Made by a program: the position numbers and the translations under genes. Below are positions 55,401 to 64,000 of a DNA stretch of 64,000 nt, piece after piece (within the stretch, counting starts at the first letter, position 1; every line of letters starts with the position of its first letter). A model generated the notes under the pieces. That model ran no database searches, was not told the DNA's origin, and saw nothing but the letters and a program-made list of their open reading frames with translations. Location: contig CM062293.1 in assembly GCA_031216915.1 (NCBI GenBank), positions 150,792,285 to 150,856,284 on the forward strand, given 5' to 3'. The DNA is from Pictodentalium vernedei. Lineage: Eukaryota > Mollusca > Scaphopoda > Dentaliida > Dentaliidae.

Positions 55401-57029
55401 CAGGGGTGAACGTTAATAAGCCATGTTGCCCATTATAGAGAGGGTTTGCACCTCCCAAGCATTGGTGACAGGGTCCTATTTTACCAGTAAAACAGAGCCT
55501 GTTTTCTGCAGTGAACAGGCATTTCTTCACTTCCCAGGGTTCCCATGGGGAATTCTGCAAATGTCAGACTGGTTATATTTAGGCCTGGTACCCAGTTATG
55601 TTGCTCTTTACAGGGAGTCTCCTGTCCTCTTTGGGAAAGGGTCTGGGGCAAGCTCATTCCAATGAGGGGTCATAAGCTATGTTTTTGATGCAAAAAAATG
55701 AAAACAATTAGTTATTCAAGAATCTTGTTTGCAAGTGTCATCTTCCTCTCATGTTAGATAAAGGGGTCAATGTGGGGGAAGTTGCACACACAAGAATCTC
55801 CTACACAAATCTACAATAAATCTTTAAAGGTGAAATGGAGATAACCTGGTTATAATCATCACAGATTGAAATTCCTTACTATTGGTCATGTTTGAGAAGT
55901 TTCATCAATATCAGTTCATTAGTTTAGGAAGAGTTAAAACCATAAGAATCTCAATCGTAACCCCATAATAAATCATCAAAGTTATAGTGAGAAAACTTAG
56001 TTCAAAATTTTGAAGATGTAAAATTTTTGGATATGCTTGTGTCCACTTGTTAGTCGCAGTGTTTGAGAAATTTCATCAAAATAGGTTAATAAATGTAAGA
56101 GGATTAGAGTACACAAGAATTTCAGATGGATGAATGGATGTATGTACATGTAGTCGTGTATCTGTAGAGATGGATGTACATGTATGGACATCCAAGGTGA
56201 TGACAAAGTGGATGTATAAATTAGGATTATAACATCACAACAATTACATGTATTTGTACACAAGAGGCAGCTATGCCTAGATAGCTCTGGCGAGGGTCAC
56301 TGCTTTTAGGGGAAGCTGAATACATGACAAGTGTTACTGCTTGCGACCTTAACCTTTATGATATGACAATGGGTCAAAGTCATGACACAAGGTTAGGTTA
56401 TGGGTAACAATGGTGTGACGTATGAACAAGATCTGTCATACAGATTCAATTATACAGACCAGACAAGGGCTGCATAACAATATCAAAGTCTTGTTGTCTA
56501 TGACCTTGACCTTGATGGTATGCCCATGGATCAAAGTCACAAAACACTTTTGTGTCATGAGAAATAATTATACCAACTATGAATAAGATCTGTCAATCAT
56601 ACAAAGTTATATGAACCAGACAAGGGTTGTTTAACAATAAAAGTGTTGCTGCTTGTGACCTCGACCTTGATGATATGAACTTGGATCAAAGTCATGACAC
56701 ACCTTTGAGTTATGAGTAATAATTGTACTAACTAGGAATAAGATCTGTCAATCAAACCAAGTTATCTGGCCCAGACAAGGGTTGTATAACAATATCCAAG
56801 TCTTGCTGTCAGTGACCTTGACCTTGATGTTATGACCCAGTTTTGCTGTCTGTGATCAATGTCGCGACATACCTTTGAGTCACGAGCAGTAATTGTACCA
56901 AGTATGAACAAGATCTGCCAATTAGATCAGATTATACGGACCGGACAATGTTGACAACAGATGGACAGTCAATGTATGGACGGATAATGGACAACTCAGC
57001 ATTAGAAAAGATTCACTCACATTCTGTCA

Positions 57030-59215
57030 GGTGGAGCTAATATTCTGTGGTTAAGAAATTATGGCCTGGATAAACAAAGGTAAAAGTTTTTCTAAGTGTC
57101 ACCTTATCACAGGACCTGTGACCTTGACCTGGATTGTCACATACATATAATAATTTGCGGCACACTGTCTTTTGATAATACATATTGGTGTAAAGTTTCA
57201 TTAAAAAATATTCAGTGGTTAAGAAATTATGACCCAGACAAACAAATGTCAAAGTTTTCTAAGTGTCACCTCATCATATGGCTTGTGACCTTGACCTTGC
57301 ATACCATATTATAATTCGTGACAGACTGTCTTTTGATATTACATATTAGTATAATGTTTCATTAAAAAATATTCAGCAGTTAAAAAATTATTTCCTGGAC
57401 AAACAAATGTTTAAGTTTTTCTAAGTGTTACCTTATCATAGGGCCTGTGACCTTGACCTTGAGGGGCACATACTATATTTTATAATTCGCGACACACCAT
57501 CTTTTGATATTGCATACTAGTATAAAGTTTCATTAAAAAATATTCAGCAGTTAACAGAAATATTGCCTGGACAAACAAATATCTACGTTTTTTTAAGTGT
57601 CACCTTATCAAAGGGTCTGTGACCTTGACCTTGAGGGGCACATACCATATTATAATTTGCGACACACCGTCTTTTGAAATTACATATTAGTATAAAGATT
57701 CGATGAAAAATATTCAGCTGTTAAGAAATTATTGCCTGGACAAACAAATGTCTAAGTTTTTCTATGTGTCACCTTATCATAGGGCCTGTGACCTTGATCT
57801 TGAGGAGCACATACCATATTATAATTCACGACACACCCGTCTTTTGATATTACATATTGGTATAAAGTTTTTTTTTAAATATTCAGGGGTTAAGAAATGA
57901 TGGCACGGACAAACAAATGTCAAAGTTGTCCTTATTACAGGGCCTGTGACCTTGACCTTGAGGGGCACATACCATATTATGATCCATCACACCCCGTCTT
58001 TTGATATTACATATTGGTATAAAGTTTCATTAAAAAATATTCAGTGGTTAAGAAATTATGGTCAGGACAAAGAAATGTCTAAGTTTTTGTTTTTTTTATT
58101 CACATAATAAAACAATGTACAAAAGGTATACAATTTGAATACAATATGTAGTAAATACATTTCTAGTTTATTACTATATTTGGTCCATATTTTTATATTT
58201 TTTTTTTAAAAAGGGCAGGTTGATGGCAATTTGTGAGAGTGGGGTGGGGTGGGGGAGGATTGAATGTTGGCAAATTAGTTGCATAGACGTTGAGTTCGTG
58301 GCACTTGTCTGGGGCTGCAGTAGCCAACGAAAACTTCACAGGATGCTTTCAGAAAATTTTTGGCAATAAATAGCAGTCCTAATAATAATAATAATAACTA
58401 TCTGAATATGGTTGCATATGGAGTTTTACTCTTCTATCAAATTTATTAGACTTTCCCACCGTTTTTCAAATTTTTTGTACTGACACAAAAGATAATATGC
58501 TGATCTCTCTACAATGTAATAATTCAGTATTTCTTTTTTTAAAAAACTAATATCTAACTTTTCATTTTAGTTCTATAAATAAAATGTTTTACAAAAATGA
58601 GTAAAAGGCAAAAAGTGGGCGGTAACATGCCGGAATTTGGGTTGCTAAACAAAATAACTTGTTTTGATAGATTTATATAATATCCTGTATTTGTGAAAAT
58701 CGAGTTGACGAAACCATTCCAAAACATTCCATTCATAAAACAGGTGAATCAAGGTTTCTTTTTACCTTTTGCAAAAGGAACATGTGTCTTCTTCAGTTAT
58801 ATTCATCCTCTTTAAAAGAGTGTTAAGAAATTATTGCCTGGACAAACAAATGTCTAAGTTTTTCTATGTATCACCTTATCATAGGGCCTGTGACCTTGAT
58901 CTTGAGGAGCACATACCATATTATAATTCACGACACACCCGTCTTTTGATATTACATATTATTGGTATAAAGTTTTTTTTTAAATATTCAGCGGTTAAGA
59001 CATGATGGCGCAGACAAACAAATGTCAAAGTTTTTCTAAGTGTCACCTTATTACAGGGCCTGTGACCTTGACCTTGCGAGGCACATACCATATTATGATC
59101 CATCACACCCCACCTTTTGATATTACATATTGGTATAAAGTTTCATTAAAAAATATTCAGTGGTTAAGAAATTATGGTCAGGACAAAGAAATGTCTAAGT
59201 TTTTCTAAGTGTCAG
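57030..59215 (-). repeat. Tandem repeat, mirror of 2560-4020
   Basis: The same unit occurs in reverse ('ctgtgaccttgaccttgagg', 'cttttgatattacatat', 'attaaaaaatattcag'), at least ten times with a period near 165-175. It is interrupted by the L1-like fragment at 58091-58818. Most units keep TGACCTTGACCTT. Confidence 0.8.
58091..58818 (-). mobile_element. L1/Tx1-like LINE 3' fragment
   Basis: It interrupts a tandem-repeat unit. On the minus strand the right end encodes a broken zinc-knuckle-like stretch, DTCSFCKR, a stop, then KETLIHLFYEWN. Further frames follow with stops, and the 3' UTR ends in a poly-A run (the T8 at 58091-58099). The C-x-x-C...H...C arrangement with 'ETL.HLF' is typical of L1/Tx1-type LINE C-termini. 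It is strongly decayed and 5'-truncated. Confidence 0.65.
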
Positions 59216-59350
59216 AGGCCTTTAAAAATTTGCTTAACCCGAAATTCGGGTAAGCCAAAAAAAATTGCTTAACCCATTTTTTGGGGCTTAACCCATTTCA
59301 CTTTTTCAATTGATGTTTTACATTACAGAAAAGAACTTGCACGCATGGAA
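59216..59350. mobile_element. hAT-like MITE, truncated copy
   Basis: Matches 896-1040 in the same orientation: 'aggcctttaaaaattt', 'ttgcttaacccatt', 'acattacagaaaagaactt'. The right half and its terminus are missing. It abuts the outer end of the right arm. Confidence 0.7.
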
Positions 59351-61260
59351 TAAAGTGTGGCGTTTTGCTCTAATCATAATGTTTAATTGCCTAAATTTCC
59401 CCTTTTTGTAACAATAATTTCTTCATGTAACTCCATTTAATTGCACTTAACTACTTTCGGGGGATTCCGATGTTTAGGAGTATCATGAAATTACATTCAC
59501 TGATTCAGTCTGTATACTATAACTCCTTAAATCAGTCACTCGTAGTAGATGGGTTACGCCTAATGTGACATCACGGTACTCATATGGAATTCTAGGGGTT
59601 CTTTTTATGTATTTAAATATACGCGGACTATAGCTTTTGATAAGTTATCACTTCGATATACCCGTTTTATTCTCCATCGTCAGTAGACGCCACAATGAAA
59701 ACCTCGAAGATAACACGTGAATATGAACTCACCCTGTTTTATTGTTTATAATATCTGGATCGATTTCAGCGCCGTAGTGCGCTTTGTCATTGATTTGACA
59801 AACGAAACTGACCATAATTAACCCACATATTCGGTAATTAGTTCACATTTGAACCTACAATCTAAACTGTTCATATTTAAGTGCTATTTATCCACTTTGT
59901 CCTTCGATAGCGGTTTGTTTTTCTTTCGGCCTTGAGACAATTCTCGGTCTCCGTGTCAGCGCGTGCCTAAATACGGAGATTGCCGAGAGGTGACCCGCTC
60001 ACGAAGGGCAACCCACTGGGTCATGTCCCGTGGGGGTATGAATAGCCCGACCTGACCCAGTAACAGGGGAAGTGACCCAACCACCGAGGAAAGCAGGCGC
60101 TCAAACCAAACGCTAGACAAAAGAAGCAACCATACAAAGATTACTCCTAAGATATCGCCGACCATTATAATTCTTTGAAAGGTACTACCGATGAACGTTT
60201 TCACGTCGATGTTTCATAAACTGGGTTAATTCCACCGGAGTTGGTTCAGGAATCCCAGCAGTTTATTTTTAGCGAGGGGTTTCCGCATTTGTTGTGTACA
60301 TTGTAAACAAACGTGTTCAATGTTCACAGCCATACCGTTCCTAAAGTTAAAGCGAGTTGAGCTCGATTAGTCTGTAAAGTCTTCATGGCTTTCAAAGAAT
60401 TTCAGAAGTATAGTTTACTTAACGTGCTGAGACCAGGCACATTTTATTATCTCACCCCCAGTTGTTTTTAGTGGCATAATAATAGTGCGCCTTCAAGCCA
60501 GGGACGTACTGTCAAAACCAACCTGTAATAAAAGCGTAACGCATGGGGTCAGCAGCATACCTGAGTCGGTATGAATATTTAGCGTCCGTCCGTTCGTCCA
60601 TCAAGCGATTAACGATTCAATCCCTTTGAAAGCTATAGTCCAAATAACAACAAGTTGTCATTTAACCATAAATATTTTATCAATGTTGATGTAAATGTCT
60701 GGGATGAGGAAACTAACTGTTTTGGGGGAAAATAAATTCATCATTTAATTTTAGGTACTCTTTATATGACTTATCTGTTTCCCATTGTCTTCCTTATTTA
60801 GTTTAGTTTAAACAATATTTATTTGAAATTATGTTATTTTATACAGTATGCAACAGGTACAAAGAAGAACAAACAACACAATGTACGACAGTACACAAAA
60901 TAACAAAGATAGATCGCTGTATATGAGAGGGATTCTTATTAGATTATATGCCTCATGATTGGCCGATCTGCCCACTCTAGATCCCTACAGTGACCTGGAC
61001 CAAGAGATTATACCAACCAGATTCAGCCCGCCACCAGGGGTAAATGAAACCAGGTGAAAGACTGTAGTGACCATACAGTCAGAGAGAGACAGAACCTGAA
61101 CCAGGTGATTTGTGTGACCCTCCAGTGAACAGAACTCACTCTACCACTCACAGAATTACTTGCCCTTCTCTTAAATCCCTCATGATTCAGTCTTAGAATT
61201 TGTGTCGGGGGAAAGAGGGGCACCTTTCGTTTACTGGAGAAAGCTCGGCCACGCTACACA
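59351..61260 (+). other. Possible 5' LTR and leader of the gypsy element
   Basis: No gene here. The sequence just before the putative primer site ends in 'ctacaCA' (61259-61260). A TGTGACATCACGG start at about 59560 with a TATA-like 'tatttaaatata' at about 59613 would give a 1.7-kb LTR, but no second LTR is inside the window to prove it. A minus-strand LINE tail ('ttagtttaaacaatattta') lies at about 60798. Confidence 0.3.
60795..60955 (-). mobile_element. LINE 3' tail fragment
   Basis: Begins with the reverse complement of the LINE terminus seen at 19605-19627 ('tttagtttaaacaatattt') and continues AT-rich without coding sequence. Confidence 0.45.
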
Positions 61261-61263
61261 TTT

Positions 61264-61281
61264 TGGTGGCAATCAGGTGGG
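61264..61281 (+). other. Probable primer binding site
   Basis: TGGTGGCAATCAGGTGGG lies three bases after the putative LTR end, at the position and with the TGG start expected of a tRNA primer site. The tRNA is not identified. Confidence 0.45.
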
Positions 61282-61452
61282 ATAAATTTTCAAAACCGGC
61301 ACTGATACTTGAGTGATTAAATAATTTAATAACTAAAAATAACACAGATAAATAAAATGAATACAATGTTAGATGAATAAAATCAGTGCAAATAAATGAA
61401 CATAGAACTGTATTAACTGAGTAAATAAATAACTAAAAAAAAAAAAATTAAA

Positions 61453-62817
61453 ATGCCTAAAAATAAAAGGAGTAGGCGCTTTGAGAATAACAAACAATTA
61501 GAAATGGGGACTGATAACCTTGGCAGTGAATGTCATTCAGACCAGACAGAAACCTCTCATAACCCCTCCCCAAGTTCTAGTGCACCGGTCATGTCTGTAG
61601 ATAGAATAAACACTAATGACACTGAAACTGCTGTGAAACACAATGAGGATAAAATAAATGATTTAAAATCTGAAGTTGGGGCTTTAAATAATAAAATTGA
61701 CCTATTGAGTAATATGTTCGAAAAAGTTGTTCAGCAAAACAGCAATTTTGTGAACCAAAATAGAGATTTTGAGAATAGAGACACAGATAGGACCTATGTG
61801 CATGTACCTCCTGGAAGGCTGGATAGGGGAAACGATAGAGTAGGCCCAAACATGGCCTGTCGTGACCTCACAAGCGGGTGGTGGGATCATAACCAACATA
61901 ATAGCGTGAGCAATACCCACTGCATTCACGATAACAGAGGCATGATTGACCAAACCGAGTTCAATGACCAAGGCCCATATATGATCCCTAGTGTAGGAGT
62001 GACCAGACCGGACACATATGATGGCAAGTCAAGCTGTAGTGATTACCTTACACATTTTGAGATGGTCAGCAAACTTAATGGGTGGAACGATAGGATAAAG
62101 GCCATGCAGTTAATAGTGTGTATGCGGGGCCCAGCCAGAAGCGTTTTAGCAGACCTAAACCAAGGCCAGCTGAATAACTATCCCCATCTGGTGGGCATGT
62201 TGCGTTCACGATTTGAACCGCAAAACCAATGCGAAATGTACAGAGCACAACTCAATGTTAGAGTAAGGCGAAAAGATGAGTCACTTCCTGAGTTGGTTCA
62301 GGACATCAAGAGACTAGCCAGGATGGCATATCCTTCAGCAAGCAGCGAGCTCAGAGATAGCCTGGCCTACAAAAGTTTTCGTGATGCCCTAAATGATACA
62401 GAGATGGAGTGGGCTATTTGCCAGGGGAGCTCGGAGAATGTAGACCAGGCCTTAAACCTAGCTCTCAAGTATGAAGCATTCCGCATCAGTAGAAATCGGA
62501 GAAATCAGAATCGCTTCAATGTGAGAGCACAAACTGAGATACCCGCCATGGAGAAGCAAGTAGAACCTAGCACAACCGTAACAATGTCCCAAAATGATTT
62601 GACGAACTTGGTTCGAAAAGTTGCAGGCCAACCACAGGAAGACTCACCTAATCGAAAATCAGCCAGGTGTCATTACTGCGATAAGCAGGGCCATTATATA
62701 AAAGACTGCAGAAAACGACAATGGGACCTAAAAAATCATAATAACAAAGCAAGAGCAAACAACCCATCTAGTACCGGAAAGAATGCTGAAACACAAACTC
62801 ATCAGGAAAACTGTTAG
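61453..62817 (+). CDS. gag: Ty3/gypsy Gag polyprotein
   Basis: 454 codons from an ATG. It would form the capsid particle that packages element RNA. Residues 1-20 are basic, about 60-100 look coiled-coil, 185-350 match the retrotransposon capsid domain (YDGKSSCSDYLTHFE near 189, then a helical run), and a CCHC zinc knuckle is at C406, C409, H414, C419. The frame ends in TAG (62815-62817), directly followed by ATG in the same frame, so pol could be made by stop read-through or by reinitiation. No stop or frameshift within. Confidence 0.9.
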   Translation: MPKNKRSRRFENNKQLEMGTDNLGSECHSDQTETSHNPSPSSSAPVMSVDRINTNDTETAVKHNEDKINDLKSEVGALNNKIDLLSNMFEKVVQQNSNFVNQNRDFENRDTDRTYVHVPPGRLDRGNDRVGPNMACRDLTSGWWDHNQHNSVSNTHCIHDNRGMIDQTEFNDQGPYMIPSVGVTRPDTYDGKSSCSDYLTHFEMVSKLNGWNDRIKAMQLIVCMRGPARSVLADLNQGQLNNYPHLVGMLRSRFEPQNQCEMYRAQLNVRVRRKDESLPELVQDIKRLARMAYPSASSELRDSLAYKSFRDALNDTEMEWAICQGSSENVDQALNLALKYEAFRISRNRRNQNRFNVRAQTEIPAMEKQVEPSTTVTMSQNDLTNLVRKVAGQPQEDSPNRKSARCHYCDKQGHYIKDCRKRQWDLKNHNNKARANNPSSTGKNAETQTHQENC

Positions 62818-63876
62818 ATGCCGAGACTGCGGGTCGAGACTGGGCAGATTAATTCTGATAGACCCAAACGTATTTTTGATATTAGAGAGTTAGCGAATGA
62901 TGGCATAATTGTTAAGGCTGAATTGTATGGAGACACTGTAAATTGTTTGGTCGACACAGGGTCGACTATATCTGTTTTGCATACTCAAAAGTATATGGGC
63001 CTTCCAGTAGATAGACGGCCACCCCTGAAACAGGCTTGCGGTGAATTGCGTCTTGCTGATGGGAGTGTCATGAAGCCTAATGGTGTAGTAAGCCTACCTA
63101 TAGAGATAGAAGGATTCACTTTCAGACACCGCTGGATAATAGCGAATATAGAGACGCATGCCATTTTGGGGTGTGATTTCCTACGCGAGTATGAGTGTGA
63201 AATAAATGTGAAAAGAAATAGTCTCTCATTTAAAGGGAAAACCGTGAAGAGCGAACTGGAGAGTAAAGAAACCTCCATCTTCAGAATCTCCCTCTCTGAG
63301 AATGTAGTCGTTCCTCCTTGCAGTGAGATGGTAATCCCCGCAAAAATTAAAAGCGGTATACCACAAAGGGTTGATGCTGTTGTTGAACGACCCAGTGATA
63401 TGATGACGAGAAAAGGCATATTGGTTGCCAAGTGCTTAGTTAATACAGATCAGGCTGTACTACCTTTGCGAGTCATTAACCTGCTGGATAAACCACAAAT
63501 GCTCTACAAAGACACACATGTCGCAGAATGCCAAATGGTTTCTCCAGCAGAAATTGTACCAGGTCCAGTTCAAGAACAAACCGAAAAGCACCAGGTCCTC
63601 AAAATGCAAGAAGTTAAGCAGAAAACTGCAGAGGTTCTGCCAGATCACGTAACAGATCTATTAGAGTCCTGTCAAGACAGGTTAACCCCCAACCAATGCA
63701 GGCAACTAGAAGTGCTGCTGACCAAGCACAAAAATATATTTGCCAAATCAAAGGATGATCTAGGGTTAACCGATGTTATTGAACATCATATTGACACTGG
63801 AAGTGCCCGACCCAGCAAAGAACCACCTCACAGGATACCATTAACACTCAGAGAAGAAGGCTCAAGCTGGCAATGA
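62818..63876 (+). CDS. pol: Ty3/gypsy Pol, protease and start of reverse transcriptase (frameshifted)
   Basis: The aspartic protease has its active site at DTG (residues 46-48) and the ILGCDFL motif (116-122). The linker continues to an RT N-terminus beginning at about residue 325. The frame breaks near 63859-63860, where one G too many after 'gagaagaa' leads to a stop at 63874-63876. RT homology continues in another frame to the window edge. The ATG at 62818 follows the gag stop without a gap; whether it is used is unknown. The single-base break suggests a recently inactivated copy or a sequencing error. Confidence 0.85.
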   Translation: MPRLRVETGQINSDRPKRIFDIRELANDGIIVKAELYGDTVNCLVDTGSTISVLHTQKYMGLPVDRRPPLKQACGELRLADGSVMKPNGVVSLPIEIEGFTFRHRWIIANIETHAILGCDFLREYECEINVKRNSLSFKGKTVKSELESKETSIFRISLSENVVVPPCSEMVIPAKIKSGIPQRVDAVVERPSDMMTRKGILVAKCLVNTDQAVLPLRVINLLDKPQMLYKDTHVAECQMVSPAEIVPGPVQEQTEKHQVLKMQEVKQKTAEVLPDHVTDLLESCQDRLTPNQCRQLEVLLTKHKNIFAKSKDDLGLTDVIEHHIDTGSARPSKEPPHRIPLTLREEGSSWQ

Positions 63877-64000
63877 AATCCAGCGCATGCTATCTGCAGG
63901 GGTAATTGAGCCCTCAAAATCACCATGGGCTGCACCCATAGTGCTTGTAAGGAAAAAGACCGGTCAACTCCGTGTCTGCATAGATTACAGGAAATTAAAC
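63861..64000 (+). pseudogene. Gypsy reverse transcriptase, start only
   Basis: In the frame shifted relative to the upstream pol frame, the sequence encodes the conserved RT region with [19 protein letters not shown] and [10 protein letters not shown] at the end. It is cut by the window end. The catalytic YxDD motif lies outside. Confidence 0.85.

Larger units (their letters stand above)
34995..59215. repeat. Right arm of the giant imperfect inverted repeat
   Basis: Reverse complement of 2500-33480 in the same order. Right-arm-only insertions are 39137-40370 (LINE), about 47790-53690 (MULE remnant, SINEs, repeats), about 55080-55590 (hairpin MITE plus SINE tail) and 58091-58818 (L1-like fragment). 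The outer end at 59215 coincides with the start of a truncated hAT-like MITE. Confidence 0.85.

Overview
This looks like eukaryotic, non-genic DNA from an invertebrate animal, most probably a mollusc (bivalve-like; inferred from the style of the repeats, species not identifiable). It holds no bacterial-type gene order and no host gene that I can support. Almost everything is transposable-element sequence: Penelope-like, LINE, Ty3/gypsy and MULE-like coding sequence, tRNA- and 5S-derived SINEs, and many short hairpin elements inserted at TTAA.

The main architecture is a giant imperfect palindrome. Sequence from about 2500 to 33480 reappears, reverse-complemented and in the same order, from about 59215 back to 34995, around a spacer of about 1.5 kb. 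Each arm also carries insertions that the other lacks, so the partner arm gives the empty site for many elements. Left-arm-only pieces are a 990-bp transposon (4763-5752), a 13-kb LINE/Penelope nest (6589-19627), a block at 25040-25770 and a 5S-derived SINE (28857-29250). Right-arm-only pieces are a LINE fragment (39137-40370), a 5.9-kb block with a MULE-like remnant and SINEs (47790-53690), a block at 55080-55590 and an L1-like fragment (58091-58818). By-eye identity is about 97% in the one stretch I compared near the centre (31.0-31.4 kb) and roughly 85-90% further out.

The centre (31.6-36.9 kb) carries a symmetrical array of about 20 tRNA-like sequences, each with recognisable box A and box B motifs. 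T2-T8 in the left arm read away from the centre on the minus strand and have mirror partners on the plus strand in the right arm.

The 13-kb nest starts with a 5'-truncated, broken LINE whose 3' UTR holds a (TG)n microsatellite. Minus-strand Penelope-like elements and a 180-200-bp hairpin cassette have piled up in this TG tract. Copy B (10091-14290) has two open frames. ORF1 carries an SGNH-hydrolase-like domain. ORF2 carries a Penelope reverse transcriptase and a GIY-YIG endonuclease, and has no ATG near its beginning. The last bases before the ORF1 stop are the classic -1 frameshift heptamer TTTAAAC, in the correct phase to enter ORF2. Copy C has a nearly identical ORF2; A and D are matching 3' stubs.

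Right of the palindrome (59.2-64 kb) is a truncated hAT-like MITE and then a Ty3/gypsy element with gag, protease and the beginning of reverse transcriptase, cut by the window edge. Its gag and pol are in the same frame, separated only by a TAG that is directly followed by ATG.
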